DNA of 64,000 bases. Source: Heterobilharzia americana (Eukaryota > Platyhelminthes > Trematoda > Strigeidida > Schistosomatidae). Position numbers and translations under genes: made by a program. Under the pieces are notes generated by a model. It was given only the letters and a program-made list of their open reading frames with translations, did no database searches and was not told where the DNA came from. This document shows, one piece after another, positions 9,701 to 22,185 of the stretch (its first letter is position 1; every line of letters starts with the position of its first letter). The DNA lies in assembly GCA_944470555.2 (NCBI GenBank), contig OX104128.1:37555920-37619919 (forward strand). The letters run 5' to 3'.

Positions 9701-11832
9701 ATGAAGTGTGGCAACTTGAGGTGATGCACTTGAGTATGAGTTTCTGCGTTGATTCTGTCTGTCTACAGGCTATTAGCACTCAGTCTTTAAGTTGGAACCC
9801 AGTAATCAGCAACTTCATACTTATTTCAATTTTTGATACAAGGCAGTCACCATCTAATGTCGTCGGGGGATATTCATCTTCATATCCAACTTGGTGGACC
9901 TAGTATGTTAGGATTTCTCCCTAGAGCGTCGAGGAATCCATTTTGGAGCAAGTCACTAGTCAGCATTGTTTGTTAATTTATTTGGTGGCTTATGGAAAGT
10001 GATTGATTTCGAAGTCGTTTTTATTAGGGATTAGGGATTGTGGCTACTTGAAGTTGCCATACATCAAAGGTATTCATTCTTCTCCATAGATAATTATGAA
10101 TGAAAATCATGAAAAATCTACAAGTCGTAATTATCCTGAAAATGAGTAGATCCAATGTTTTTCAGTCAGTGATAACAAAATTAGCTGCATAATATTCAAG
10201 TCAAACTGATAGTAACTTGAAATACACTCGGTTTTTATGGAAATAACAGTTTAGTTATGATTGAATATTCAATTTCGCCTCAAGATGTTATCTGAAGCCA
10301 TGTAGACAGTTACCCTGAAAGACATCAACCTCTAGAAGACAAAACAGTGTTGGAATCAAACGCAAGACACACCATACTACATTCTATGATGTTCTGAAAT
10401 AAAACCACGCAGACTCAGGTATTCTGCCTCGACATCATGAATATCAATTTATTTTCTAGTGAATAATGTATAACTGTAGAGCCTGAGAAAGTCTTCCAAA
10501 ATAAGATTCTTTGTTCAATATACTAAGTTTATTATATAATGAATAATTATACGATGCACAATATTTTCTTGAATATCTATTCCTGTTCATTATAACAACC
10601 TTGAATTGGTTTTTTTTGGCCTCCTGCTTTTAATGCTTCAATTTCTGAACAATTAAACTTACTAGTATTTAAAATCTGAAGTCTACAATTCTACTGTAGG
10701 AGATAATAATAGATGACAGAGTATTTTCAATGCTTTGATTAGAATTCCTAGAATGTTTGACCTCGTGTTTTTCCCTCACCTGCCAAATCTATTTCATGAC
10801 TCGATCTCATATTATACCATGCTTGCTTGATATGTTGACTTTTCACCTGTTTAAATATTTGCAATAGTTTCATTTTACTAAATGAAGATAAAAGGTTGAC
10901 AAATATAGATTTTCATACTATTTGTGGCGTAATAAAGTCATTAGCTTTCAAAGCAATAGTCAGTTTCTCAGTAAATACACTATATAGAAAAGTTTGAATT
11001 CAGTTGAATCACCGTAGCACTCAAAGTATTAAATCATACTTACATTCCTAATCTCACTGAACAACTTTATTATGGTCTCCTAGCTGACCTTATTCTTTTA
11101 TATTCTACTTGGATATTTTGTTTTTCTATGCTTTTAAGAATGCTGAAAAATTTAGCCAACGGAGCTATGGTTCTACATTTCAGAGGCTGCTAAACACTCG
11201 AACATCCTTTAACGATCTCGGTTTTGTATTAATGTTTGGCATCACAAATTATTAATCATTCCAGTACAATTTGAAGAAATGGAACAATTCTCATTGGGAA
11301 AACGCTTTTGGTGTTATTCTATTATGCCTTTAGTGGTTCAGCATCTCGTATTCTCACTTATTGTGATATAATCTAGTATATTCCAATGATTTATGGTTGG
11401 ATTTTTCCATTAAACAATGCATCTAGCCTTTAATGAACCTATGGCTGTATGTATAGCGGTTTAGAGAAACATTTGATCTAATTTATCTCTATTTAAATGT
11501 CCCATATACATTAAAAAATACAAATGATATATTTCCTCCATCCACTTTATTATTGAAGTTGAATCACTTATAATTCCTTTCTATCAATATTTCAGTGGTG
11601 TAATAAGTACTTGTGATGTTGTATCCAAGGGAGATTATTTCCATACTTTTATAAATTCAAATGATCTGATAATACTAGTCTGGTTAAACGCTTTCAACTC
11701 GTCTTATTAAGCCAAAAAGATAGATAACAATTTATTATTTCGAACAATAGTTGAGTATTGTAACTCTATGATTAAAAAGACAACATTAGTGTAATTTTGA
11801 GATAAATGTAGATTTTTAATTTAGAGTTAGTA
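9701..11832. other. AT-rich DNA, no gene seen
   Basis: The start (to about 9800) may still be RTE 3' UTR. The rest shows no supportable gene or known repeat. Confidence 0.45.
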
Positions 11833-12182
11833 TTCATCACGAACTGACATTAGTTGGGGGAGCCAATGATATACTTTCAGTTGGATATCACGAAGTTCTA
11901 ATGAGAAGCCGTGACCCATGGGGTCAACCAGTCGGAAAGAAAGTGGATGCCAACTGAAGACCTTGGGTGATAGTCACGCTATATAATGAATTATCAGAAG
12001 TTGGAAACTGTGAACCACTGCGAACTGACCCAATAACTGAATGGTTAACGCGTTTGCCGTGAAACTTGGGTCCTGGGTTTGACCCCTGGGCGGATCGCGG
12101 GTGCGTACTGCCGAGGACAAAATAGCTGTCCAGTACTCCCAGGTTTCCAATTTTCCTCCAACTAATGTCAGTCCATGATGAA
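11833..12182. repeat. tRNA-like SINE with inverted second tail
   Basis: The plus strand has an A-box-like motif near 12036-12050 and a B box (GGGTTTGACCCC, 12075-12086), then the family tail CTCCAACTAATGTCAG ending near 12174. An inverted copy of that tail (AACTGACATTAGTTGG, 11842-11857) sits at the left edge. The unit therefore begins and ends with about 28-base inverted ends. It could be two SINEs tail-out or a fold-back derivative. Confidence 0.55.
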
Positions 12183-12712
12183 TTCCTACCTAAAATCAGT
12201 TAATAAAATCTCCACAAACCTCCAGATAGAAATCTCTTACTTGTTCACAATGCATACACAAGTATGTCTGTACGCGTTACTTGTTGGTATTGTTTATACA
12301 AAATAACGTTAACCCTCCCTCCCCCCCCCCAAAAAAAAAGAGTAATAATCGCACACGTAACTCCCTATTTGTAGTGTAGTATTCACATCTGATTACTAGT
12401 ATATCTATTTGTATTCAGTTTTGTGACGTTTGTCTGGGTTAGCGAGAAAAAAGAACAGCATGATTATTTCACTTTTCTTGACTTCATTGTTTGTTCTTCT
12501 GTCTATTTGAAGATTAATTTTTCGCTTTTCCTAGTAATAATATGAATTCTTCATAGATAAGGGTACATGTATTCATAGTTAGAGAGATTATTAAGAAAAT
12601 CACCTGAATACATATTGCTTTGAGTGTATACTTCTGGTGAATAACTACTTCAAATTGCATGCATATTTTGAAGTAACCGTTAGTTATAATGCTGTAACTT
12701 GTGTTACATCAC
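12183..12712. other. AT-rich DNA with poly-C/poly-A run
   Basis: A C-run followed directly by an A-run lies at about 12311-12339. No gene seen. Confidence 0.5.
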
Positions 12713-12790
12713 TCACTGGGAGGTAGGCGCACTCAGCTGATGAGCCCTAAGTAAGACGAAACGCGCATCCTGGATTCCGTTGTTAGCCAC
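12713..12790 (+). ncRNA. Solitary hammerhead ribozyme, weak stem II
   Basis: The invariant segments CTGATGA (12737-12743) and GAAA (12758-12761) are intact, and the cleavage triplet is ATC (ending 12769). Stem II, however, is GCCC..AGAC-like with mismatches, and stem I has a mismatch and a wobble. No tRNA-like promoter is attached upstream. Activity is uncertain. Confidence 0.7.
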
Positions 12791-12799
12791 TACTCACCA

Positions 12800-13320
12800 T
12801 TACTATAACTGTTACTTAGTTTTTTTTTTCCCGGGAGTACAGTTATTCCCCTTTTTTAATTTCTTATTTTAGTGTGCGCTTGTTTATGTAACTAGTAATA
12901 CAGTCAATGATTTCATTTGTGTCATAAGTTCAAAGGAAGATTCATTTTCACTACTACCACGTGATTGACTGTATACCAATAAATTTTCCATGTGATGTTT
13001 CAAGTGTACATTATATAAATGCATATAACGATAGTAATAATCATTAATAATAATACGCTCATTACAACTAATTCTTATTACTCCTATTAATGTTCTCAAT
13101 TATTCAAAAAGAAAAGGGAATGGTTGTTACAAGGACTAACTAGTTTAACGTATTCTATAGAGTAAACATACAAACTGAAGCATAAATTTATTATTAAAAA
13201 TGTATCGATGCACTGTTTGAAATCAGATCATCATTGTTAAAAATTGTAACTTTGAAGTTTCATATATGAATTTGAAAAGAGCAAGAACAACAATGGGATA
13301 ACATGTATTACATTGATTTC
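12800..13320. other. AT-rich DNA, no gene seen
   Basis: No supportable gene. Confidence 0.5.
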
Positions 13321-13492
13321 GGTGACTAGTAGAGGAATCCAGGACGCGTGCTTCGTCCTGTTTGGGACTCGTCAGCTGGATGTACCTGCACCCCAGCGAG
13401 TGGTGTTGTTCCTACTAAGGTTCGAACACAGTGCCCTCCACTTTGAATACCAGAGCGTTGTCCACTAAGCCACTGGGGGTACGATAGCTAAC
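13321..13492 (-). repeat. Sm-alpha-like SINE: tRNA promoter plus hammerhead
   Basis: Minus-strand order is A box (TGGCTTAGTGG, 13472-13462), B box (GTGTTCGAACC, about 13429-13419), then hammerhead (13410-13330). Together with 13555-13806 it mirrors the whole 7031-7530 unit. Confidence 0.8.
13330..13410 (-). ncRNA. Hammerhead ribozyme, nearly intact
   Basis: The minus strand shows CTGACGA (13375-13369), a perfect stem II (GTCC..GGAC), then GAAG instead of GAAA, GTC as cleavage triplet and CTGGAT pairing with ATCCAG. The last A of GAAA is the 15.1 position pairing with U16.1; a G there could still wobble, so this is the best candidate for residual activity among the SINE copies. Confidence 0.8.
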
Positions 13493-13554
13493 CTCTTAAG
13501 CAACGAGTATCAGTTTTTGTAATGATGCTTGTGATTTTCCATTGCTATACAGGG

Positions 13555-13806
13555 CCGAATTGTTCGACCTCTGTTGGCAGATGAGCTCTTATGCGGATGC
13601 CTCAATGTTGCCGAATATTCATGATGTTAGATAAATCTTGGTGATTAGCAGAAGGATCCAGGATGCGCTTTCCGTCCTACTTGGGATTCATCATCTGAAT
13701 GTATCTGCACCACAATGAGTGATATTGGTAAGTGTAACATTATATTCGGCAGTATCGAGGCATCCGCATTGGGGCCCATCTGCCAACAGAGGTCAAGCAA
13801 TTCGGC
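13555..13806. repeat. Hairpin unit flanking a hammerhead relic
   Basis: Arms 13555-13625 and 13735-13806 are inverted copies (TTGTTCGACCTCTGTTGGCA against its complement). The interior holds a decayed hammerhead on the minus strand (13641-13720). Homologous to 7031-7278. Confidence 0.7.
13641..13720 (-). ncRNA. Degenerate hammerhead ribozyme
   Basis: On the minus strand the core segment reads ATGATGA (C to A at the first base) and the second core segment is GGAAA. Stems are still recognisable. Not expected to cleave. Confidence 0.65.
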
Positions 13807-13809
13807 CAT

Positions 13810-16800
13810 GTGCAGCAACAGGAAATTACAAGTACCATTACAATGGATGACAAGTATACTCATCTAACCTCGGTTTTATTTAATTTCTAGTGTTATCATT
13901 AAGTTTGTGAAATAGTGGATAAAAAACCCTAGAACTATAGCTTTTATCAATCTACTCCCCTGCAAACTGGAATTTGCTGTTGTGTTGTTAGGATGAACGT
14001 CATGTCCTTGTGGTTTCACCTTACCTATCTGTGTATATAAAGGTAAACTTGTTTATGGTACTAAAATGATTGAAATGTAGATTTAACCCCACATGATTCT
14101 TATTCAGTGAATAAAAGTTTTTGATCCCCTTTCATTGCATTAACTGTCTGTCCAAGCAACCGCATTCCATTTCAATCCAGGGAATCTGTAGTGTGTAATA
14201 AGTACTCGACTTTTAAGGAAATGGGTCATGAGTTCACACTCCATTCCATCTACAGATATTATCGTGGTTAATGTATAGGCGTGGTTGGTCTCCTTCTACG
14301 CGATCATTTACGCACTTGTTTCTGTTGACTTGCCCTACTCTACTATCAAGAGCAATTTCTCAATTATATATGTGGCTTAGAAACTGTAACCGTTTTTCTT
14401 GGAAAAGTTGAGTAATAAAGGTAAAGGAAGCAATTTAGTTAAATTAGTGACACGTCATTTAAAATGAAACTTGGCACGAGTTGGTCAACTAACAAATGTG
14501 TACAGTTTAATGTAGTGCGTTATAAGCACTAATAGAGAGAATAAAAGAGGGATTGAGGTATAACTGTGGTTCATGTATTGTGTAATAACTATGATGAACC
14601 ATCTACAGAACTACAGGTTTCTTAATCGAAACTGACGGTTCAAGACTAGATAATATAGCTTATAAATTAGTCACACTAATGTAGGTGTGATTCTTTTTCT
14701 TCCTCTTCTCTAACACTCTTTTCATACCATTAGTTTTACTACTTTTATCGTATTCGTCTTATTGATTTTACTGTAATCTGCACCATAATGCTGGGTCTTA
14801 CGTTACTTTTTTGTATCCAGAGCTGCCCAAAAATTCCTCGCATACTTGACTAACAAACATTTATGTTCAATAATTTACATAAACAGATGAACATCAAGGA
14901 GTTTTCGAAAATTCATAGAAGTGCAGTGTCTGTAATCAAATCTTTTGAGATTAACTTCGTCAAATGATTTACATTGATGATAAACAAGTTTTTAATATTG
15001 TAGATCTATTTTATATGATCTTTATCGAAAATCACCAAAATGAGCTGTCGAAAGGGTTAAAAGTGAAGTCTCAGTTACCGATCAACACCACAATGTATCA
15101 CAGATAAACTTTCGGTATGTTGACTAATTGGTAAAGTTCAGCCTCCAAGCGGAAATAAACATGGCAAGATCCCACATGTCACTAACTTCTTCAGTTGCAT
15201 CTCCTAGTCTAGAACCGCGTACACCAGGTCATGGTGTTGTGGACTGTATCAATAAGTAGTGTGAAAGCCAAGATACTCAGCTACATCATTTACTGAAAAT
15301 TCTCCATTTATCCAAGATATATTTCCTTGTCTCATTTTATTTTTCTTTGAGATGGCTCATTGTTAAACATATATGCAAGAGATTGACTATTGCCTTCAGA
15401 CAAAATAATACTTAGGAAACAGTAGTGACCATACTGTCAAATTCATTTTCTTCAACGCAAACGGGTAACCACTCAGCATAGCTAATCGCTTATACGTGGC
15501 TGAGTGTTTTTTAAGCGTCATAGGTAAATCAACTGGGAAAATATAAAGCCATTGGACGGTAGGATTGACACACACATACTTCAACTTGGACAGCATACTT
15601 CATTCTTGGTATATTTGGTCTGATTTACAGTGTAGTTTACACAAGTACACTAAGTTGTTGGGTAAAATTCATTAGTGTAAAATTTGGGCACTGTGGTAGA
15701 ATGTAATTCCGTATTAGATTTGTTTATTTGATATATAGTGCCTAATTCTAGGAATAAACCTTAGTTTCGTCATAAGACACATTCATCAAGATAATTTCAT
15801 TTGACTGGTTACTTATCAAAAAGATGATATTTCTGAAGAGCTATCATGTGAATAATTTTAATTTTCAATGGAAATGAACAGAGTTAATTACTGTTGTAAT
15901 GTATCCATGTATCCAACCTGACATGATCATATCAATCATTTGTTTATTGGAATAGCCAATCGGCAATTATTTTAACATTGCCTCAAATTGATTGTTTAAA
16001 ATGACCCGACATATGTATAACTCAATTTTAACTCCATAAAATTAGGTTATAAAGTATGATAATTTTGGTTTTTAAATTTTAGTCATTCAAGTTGAGCACT
16101 TTTTATAATAACTTCATTTGATCATTGAAAAAGTTGATTCTTATTTTTAAATTATACTTTAGATCCAAGGCATGCAGAAATACAATCTATGATGCACGTC
16201 AATCTTCCATTTGATTAATTATGTTTGTATAAGTTATAATTTTTATTGTCTTTGATCTCTATTTTATCTTACAACCAAAAACTCCTTTCAACTTCAATAC
16301 ATTCGGTCATTATCCAATAGAAAGTGATTATTCCCTTATTCCTCTTAAGTGTTGCTTTATTTCTTTTAGCATATGAAATAGGGAGGTAGAACTTGAAAAG
16401 CTGTTAATTTAGTAGTCAATCTCAAAATGAGATTTTCCTTCTTGTACACTCATTAAAAGAGTCATACTTTTCAATTAACTATCTTAAAAACAATCTCTTT
16501 ACGTAAATTGCACCTATCTATTGTTGGTCAGTGAGCATTTTCTTCATTTACCTCTAATTGTATTTCAGTTCATTTTATTACCAGATATACATTTTTCTGT
16601 GTATGAATATGCTGTTAAAAATGAGTGATTGGTGGTTAATCGTTTTTGTTAATTATATAGAAAGTCAATTTCCAACAGTCTTTTTTCTTATACTTTTTGC
16701 ACTACAAATTCATTTATGTTTGCTATGAAATGTCCACCAACATAAAGACTAGGACTTCTTTCTAACACTTGACAGAAAGTGATACTGTAATGGCTTTCTT

Positions 16801-17500
16801 CTTGGTCAGTTTTTAATAATACAGAAAATACAAGAAATATTATTTGTAACAAATAACCAGGTGATAATCGGTAAAACCCTCGATATCTGCTTATTTACCT
16901 AGCTTCAAAACCTTTAGCTAAATGTTTTCTGGAATGATTTAAACTGTATCAGCTTTATACATAAATATTAGTGTATGTATGCAATAGTGTGAACCAGATT
17001 TTGATGGATATAGTTGCACCATAAGTTACAAAAAAGTGAAACGAATATTTATGGTGTACTTTATGCCAAAGAAAATCAATCAGGAAAGATACTTACCTCA
17101 CAAAATTATTGCCAAATTTACTTAATTTCGGTCAATAGTCACTAGGTTATCACTGCCAGTATCAAATACGGTTGCTGATATCGACGTACGGCTAACTTTT
17201 CTCAAAGTCTAATACCTAACAAATTTTTCATCTTACTTTGTCAAACTTTATTCATTGAATCCACGTGAAAGCTAATCATATTTACAAAAAAAGTAATCAA
17301 CAAACTCTCATCTATTTTCATCCCATTAGAAGATTCTATGCACAGATTATTACCACAGTTGGATGGGAAATGAACCAAAATAAAGAGCTAACGTCTACCA
17401 ATCTTATGCTTTAAGTACGCAATAACCTAGTTTTCATGCAGTGACTTAACGGCTGTAACCCTTAGATGGTGGCTAAATTTGTTCATCTTCATAATCTATT
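13810..17500. other. AT-rich DNA, no confident gene
   Basis: Only short, AT-driven frames. A minus-strand frame at 15396-15596 has a less biased composition but no recognisable family, start context or splice framing. Confidence 0.45.
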
Positions 17501-20500
17501 AAAGATATATCGGTTGGAATGTTTGTAACTAAAGGCCTTACCATGCCAAGAATTTGTTACAGAGCAGTGCGACTAGTAGTTACCAATCTCATTTCAACAA
17601 AAGAGTCACCCTGATCAGTGAGCCAGTGTCTCTCAAAGACGATACTATCTTCCTATTGGTCAAACAAGGGGTGGGAAGAGTGTGGTGCTCAGAATACGAA
17701 GTACGCTCAACATTTCATGGAATTTTAGTGTCGCTATTTAGTTTTTTTAAATGACTGACCTAATCAAACAAAATCTACATTTAAAATGCCGCATTTGACC
17801 AGCTTTACACAGATATCTACTGAGCTCTTCGATTATGCCCCTAGATTGGTAAGACTGTCAATACTATTCCTTTTAGAAGTTCTTCAAGAATAGGTATCAT
17901 CCCATAGTTTAGGTAACAGGAAACTTGCTACCACCCAATTGAAATTCTTTGTCGTATCGAAGTTTCACGGCATGCTCCGTTAGCTAGAAATTCAGCCCTA
18001 ATGTAGATATACGCTCTTCCTGATACACATGCACAACCAAGGTGTGATTTTTTATCCGACCCAGACTGCCAATGTGGCAAGTTTGAATGGTTAACCTTCA
18101 GATATCTGGAGTACAAACCACGAGTTCTTGTGGGTGGTGTCATTCTACGACAAAAGAGCCATTTCTTCCATGGCAGTCTCTCATATTCCATATCCTATTC
18201 AACTGAATGGTTTAATAAGAGTTTAGAAACACTGGCTCATGTTGATTCGCATTCTCTACTTTCTGCAGCTCTGACGAAGCGAAGGATAAACTCTACCGAA
18301 AACTATGTAACCCATAAAAAGCAAACGTATAGATGTGAGTGTGGTAGTGAACGATATTATTGCACAAATAGGAAGATGAAAGGAGGTACTTCAGTTGCAC
18401 TTTCAGAGTCTAAGTTCACTAAACTAACAATACCCGCTTGCTGTAACTAAGCTCAGACAGCCTCCTATTCCTAGCTAGCAACAGACGTCGTAAGACTTTA
18501 CCTCATCTGGTGATCACTGTTCTCATCCCAGTAACCCATAAAGACAAACCATATCACTATCGGATACTTCTAGCGAAAAACTGTTGAGGATTATCATCTG
18601 TTCTGGGGTGCATGTTAAACAGTGATAAGGTATTAGCTCAGGCTCGTGTTTCAACACTTTTATTGACAATGCACTATGTTATGAGTTACACTTGGAATTT
18701 AGGAATTATGGTGCTACTCAGTTGCTTATGTAGAAGTGGGATTTGAACCTAGGACCAATTGCTTGGAAGTCAAATTTTCAGGCCAATGAGCAACATTTGC
18801 ACCCTAAGGGATGTAAAAAATCACAACTAAAGTTCAAAGACGATATTAACAAGTCTCTGCATAAAGAAGGATTAGAAACGCATTCACATTGACATGAGAC
18901 TTTTTGAGAGAACCCTGTCTAGTTCGTTGGAAAAACTATTGTGAAGGTTTTGAGTGGCTTCATCCAACAGTCAAGTAAGGCTGGTGGATTTCGACAGCTT
19001 TTTCCAAATTTACGGACGTAGGTAGTGAATTCCTACATTGTCTGAGAACAGGAAGTTTAGGAATACTTCGATTTTAGGTAATATAACAATAGGCAAAGAA
19101 GTTTGGTGAGAGTTCAAGTTTTTAAAAAGGCAAAAGTGTTGTATTATAGTATGCAGTGGCTAAACGGACTACGGCGAGAAATCTCCGTAGTTGGCGAAAC
19201 TGATTCAAAAAAGAAGCGACTGGAACGATGCATAGAATCCCGTAAAAAAAAGTACTCAAGCTCACATCCAGCTGCTGTCATTTACGCAGTATTTAATTAA
19301 AGTTTGAATGACGACTTAGGATTACACAGTGAATAAATTCAATGGCTAATGCTGTAAGCAGTCTGGAATCAGGAGAGTGATTGGTCCTGACAACCTAACA
19401 CCAGTAGCATTTCAGAACGTTTCCTACGATTTTTTTTAAAGATGGACGAGTTGACCAGGATTTTCACGTAAATCATGACCTAATCATTTGTCTCAGCTTT
19501 CGATAAAGATTCTTTTGCGCTAACCAAGGATAAACTAGCTTCATATACATAATATCTAGTTCTGGAACACAGTCACGAAATGCCTAACTGGAGCTGGTAA
19601 AGATATGGTTCACTAGCTTATGCGTTCGACCTTCAAGTGATTCGTCTCAGGTTCCATGCAGACTCCACTGACTTCGGTTTGAAAGATCGGTATTACCATA
19701 AGCCTTCACACATTCAGCGTAATTCGTAGCTCAGTACATGGAACTGCATCAAGTTGAGTTGCATCATTCTACGCTAATTATAGTAAAAGTTAGAAAAAAA
19801 GGTAGGCTTCAGATAGTCATTAATGTGACCAGCTAGTATACTAATCAACACGAACCGTTACCTTTTACCTGAGTGCGACAATCGAATACCATGATTGGAA
19901 GAACTTGTGTCATGGCCATTTACCTGGTAATTATATCACCTCAGAAAAGGTTCGTGTTAAGGTCCATAGTGAACTGCCAACCATACTGACTATTCATTTC
20001 CTTTTAACTTTTGTTTCAGACACGGTTTGCACTTTCACTTGCTAGTTGAATGCTCTAATTGACAGTGGTTTTTTGAGACTGGTCTACATCAAAATGAAAA
20101 GTAGCTAGGTGGGTTTACCACGTTACTTATCTGAAAAGTCTTATCAACTTTTAGTGGATTAAACATCAACAAAGTCTCAACACATTCAAAATAATTGTTC
20201 AGTCATTATCAGCTTACTTTATCTGTTGCTTTAAAGGTGATCTCTGGATGCCGATTTGGGACTAAGTGAGTTGTTGAACACCCTCTTACAAAAAGAAGAG
20301 TATCCTGTGTTAGCATCGTTCCTAAGACTGAAGACTCTTAATTGATCAGTGTTTGTGAAAAGGAATCTAAAATTCTACAGAAAGCAGTACGCTACAGTGT
20401 TTCAATAAGAATATCATACTAGCAGATGAAGATGTTCACAATGTGGTTACCTAATATTCGTATTTCAGTCCTGCTTATGTTGAATGCACAGATGAAAATA

Positions 20501-20893
20501 TCTGTTTCATTCAGTATGCAGAAGAAAGTATAAACTCATCATGAACCTCTAAATAATTCATTGTAAAAACGATGTAATCTTCCTAGGTTGAAAAGCCTTC
20601 TGAACAATAGTGAAATGCCCGAAATAATCTGCATGAACAGTGCATCGAGGTATACAGAGATGATGTGGTTTACACTTTATTATAAGGGATAATGCCAAAA
20701 CAGTCAGCCTAATATAACCCTGAACTCTAATCAACAAGTGAACATTCTTACAGCTCGTATACGGTAACTAGGGCATCGCGAATGCGGTTGACAAAATAGC
20801 TGATAAACCAGTGGTTACTAACGCAATCAACACATGACCTGGCACAGAAGTGCACCTACTCAAATCACTAAAATTCATACAAAAAGATCAAAA
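17501..20893. other. Less AT-rich DNA, probably old repeats, unassigned
   Basis: Base composition becomes more even than in the preceding kilobases and short frames are denser, which in this window usually marks decayed retroelements. Near 19385-19410 the plus strand reads VIGPDNLTP, reminiscent of the GPD motif of non-LTR RT, but nothing around it supports that. No element could be named. Confidence 0.3.
18715..18795 (-). repeat. tRNA-like fragment
   Basis: On the minus strand a B-box-like AGGTTCAAATCCC (18750-18738) follows an A-box-like motif (about 18789-18777) at tRNA-like spacing. Probably a SINE promoter; no cloverleaf was established. Confidence 0.4.
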
Positions 20894-21332
20894 CGGTATC
20901 AAAGCAGAAAAAGGCGTATGAGAGAATAAATTTGAAGATAATTATTAGTGCAAGTTTTGAAGCTTTAGAAGGTACCAAAGTGAATAAATACACCCACGCC
21001 ATCGTGATCAGTTCCCAGCCATATCATTGAGCGTAAAAATTTGATTCCCATCGTCTAGAGGACCCCGGCCAGGTAGTCTACACTGAGCATTCTCCCAACT
21101 TCACCCAGTATTGTACTTCGATATAGGTGGTGGTCCGGCATGGGCAGTACATGTCTAGGACCCCTAAGTCTATGAAGGCTCGCAACCTCATCGACCGACT
21201 TACCTGCCACGCCTAGTACCTTTCGCCTGACCTCAACATTGCTCACATGGTGATTCCACCATATGGCAGCAATGCTACGAAGATACATGCTCAGAAACCT
21301 GTAGTCTCTGTATATCTTCTAATTCAGTCGGC
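20894..21332 (-). repeat. RTE 3' end, left arm of inverted pair
   Basis: Reverse complement of 25036-25474 with very few differences (one amino-acid change in the 77-residue open part). Includes the VSNVEVRRKVLG region and 3' UTR. Confidence 0.85.
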
Positions 21333-22185
21333 CATTTTTCATAAAAATGGACAAGTTGTCAATTCAGATGACAACTCTTTATAAGCCCTTACTCGGCTGC
21401 GTGGGTTCGATTCGACAGCATTCGTTAGCGTCACACACCTGCTTGGAAATCCATTTACAGTCAGACACCACCACTACACCTCAAAGTCGACAGAATCAAA
21501 TGCCACCTTCAGATCTAGTGCATCTTCGTTCAGGTCTGAAAACTGCCTGGTTCTCTCGCGTTTGTTGTTCTCGAGAGATGCTTAGGTGTATGATAACTAT
21601 GGATCCAGGGATTTCGTATACGATGCTAGTCAAACTTACTCTCATATGGTGGTCACGAATGTTCTCTCCCTTCTTAAAGACTGGAATAAATGGTGAAGTA
21701 GATCAGTGTGACAGCAGTACCTCTGATTCACATACATTAACTAGTACATCCGTCGTACTAATCAGCAATTTCATAAGTCTGTCCTTAAGCAATTCGGGTG
21801 GGGAGCTGTCAGGTCCTGCTGCTCTGCATCGTTTCACATTCGAAAAAGTCTTCTCAGTTTCGACGACAGTGGGAGGATAGACCAACATCTGCATCCAGTT
21901 CAGATTTGGGGTAGATGCGGAACAAGTATGGCGTGGCTGCGGGCTAGTTGAAAAGGGCTTCGAAGTGTTCCGCCTAACGTCCTAGCCTTCTGGTCTTAAA
22001 GGTAATGAACGTCCCCTGCACTCGGTGGTGGTTTTACTAACCATCACTTGCCTCTTACTAGTATGCCCCATAATCCAAAATAATTCTTGGGAATTACCAA
22101 ATGCTCATGCTTGCTACATCTCCCTCCCTCTGACCAACCCACACTACTCAACATCATTGTGAAGACTCTTAGTTAACCTACGTTT

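Noticed and set aside
14140..14360. tRNA-like promoter
   Set aside because: A B-box-like GAGTTCACACTCC is present, but no A box at proper spacing, so not listed.
17501..20893. LTR retrotransposon (BEL/gypsy type)
   Set aside because: Searched by eye for protease, RT and integrase motifs and for flanking long repeats; none could be supported.
21347..21880. 177-codon plus-strand frame as a protein
   Set aside because: The minus strand of the same DNA reads clear RTE reverse-transcriptase motifs (GPDSSPPELL), so the plus frame is antisense shadow.
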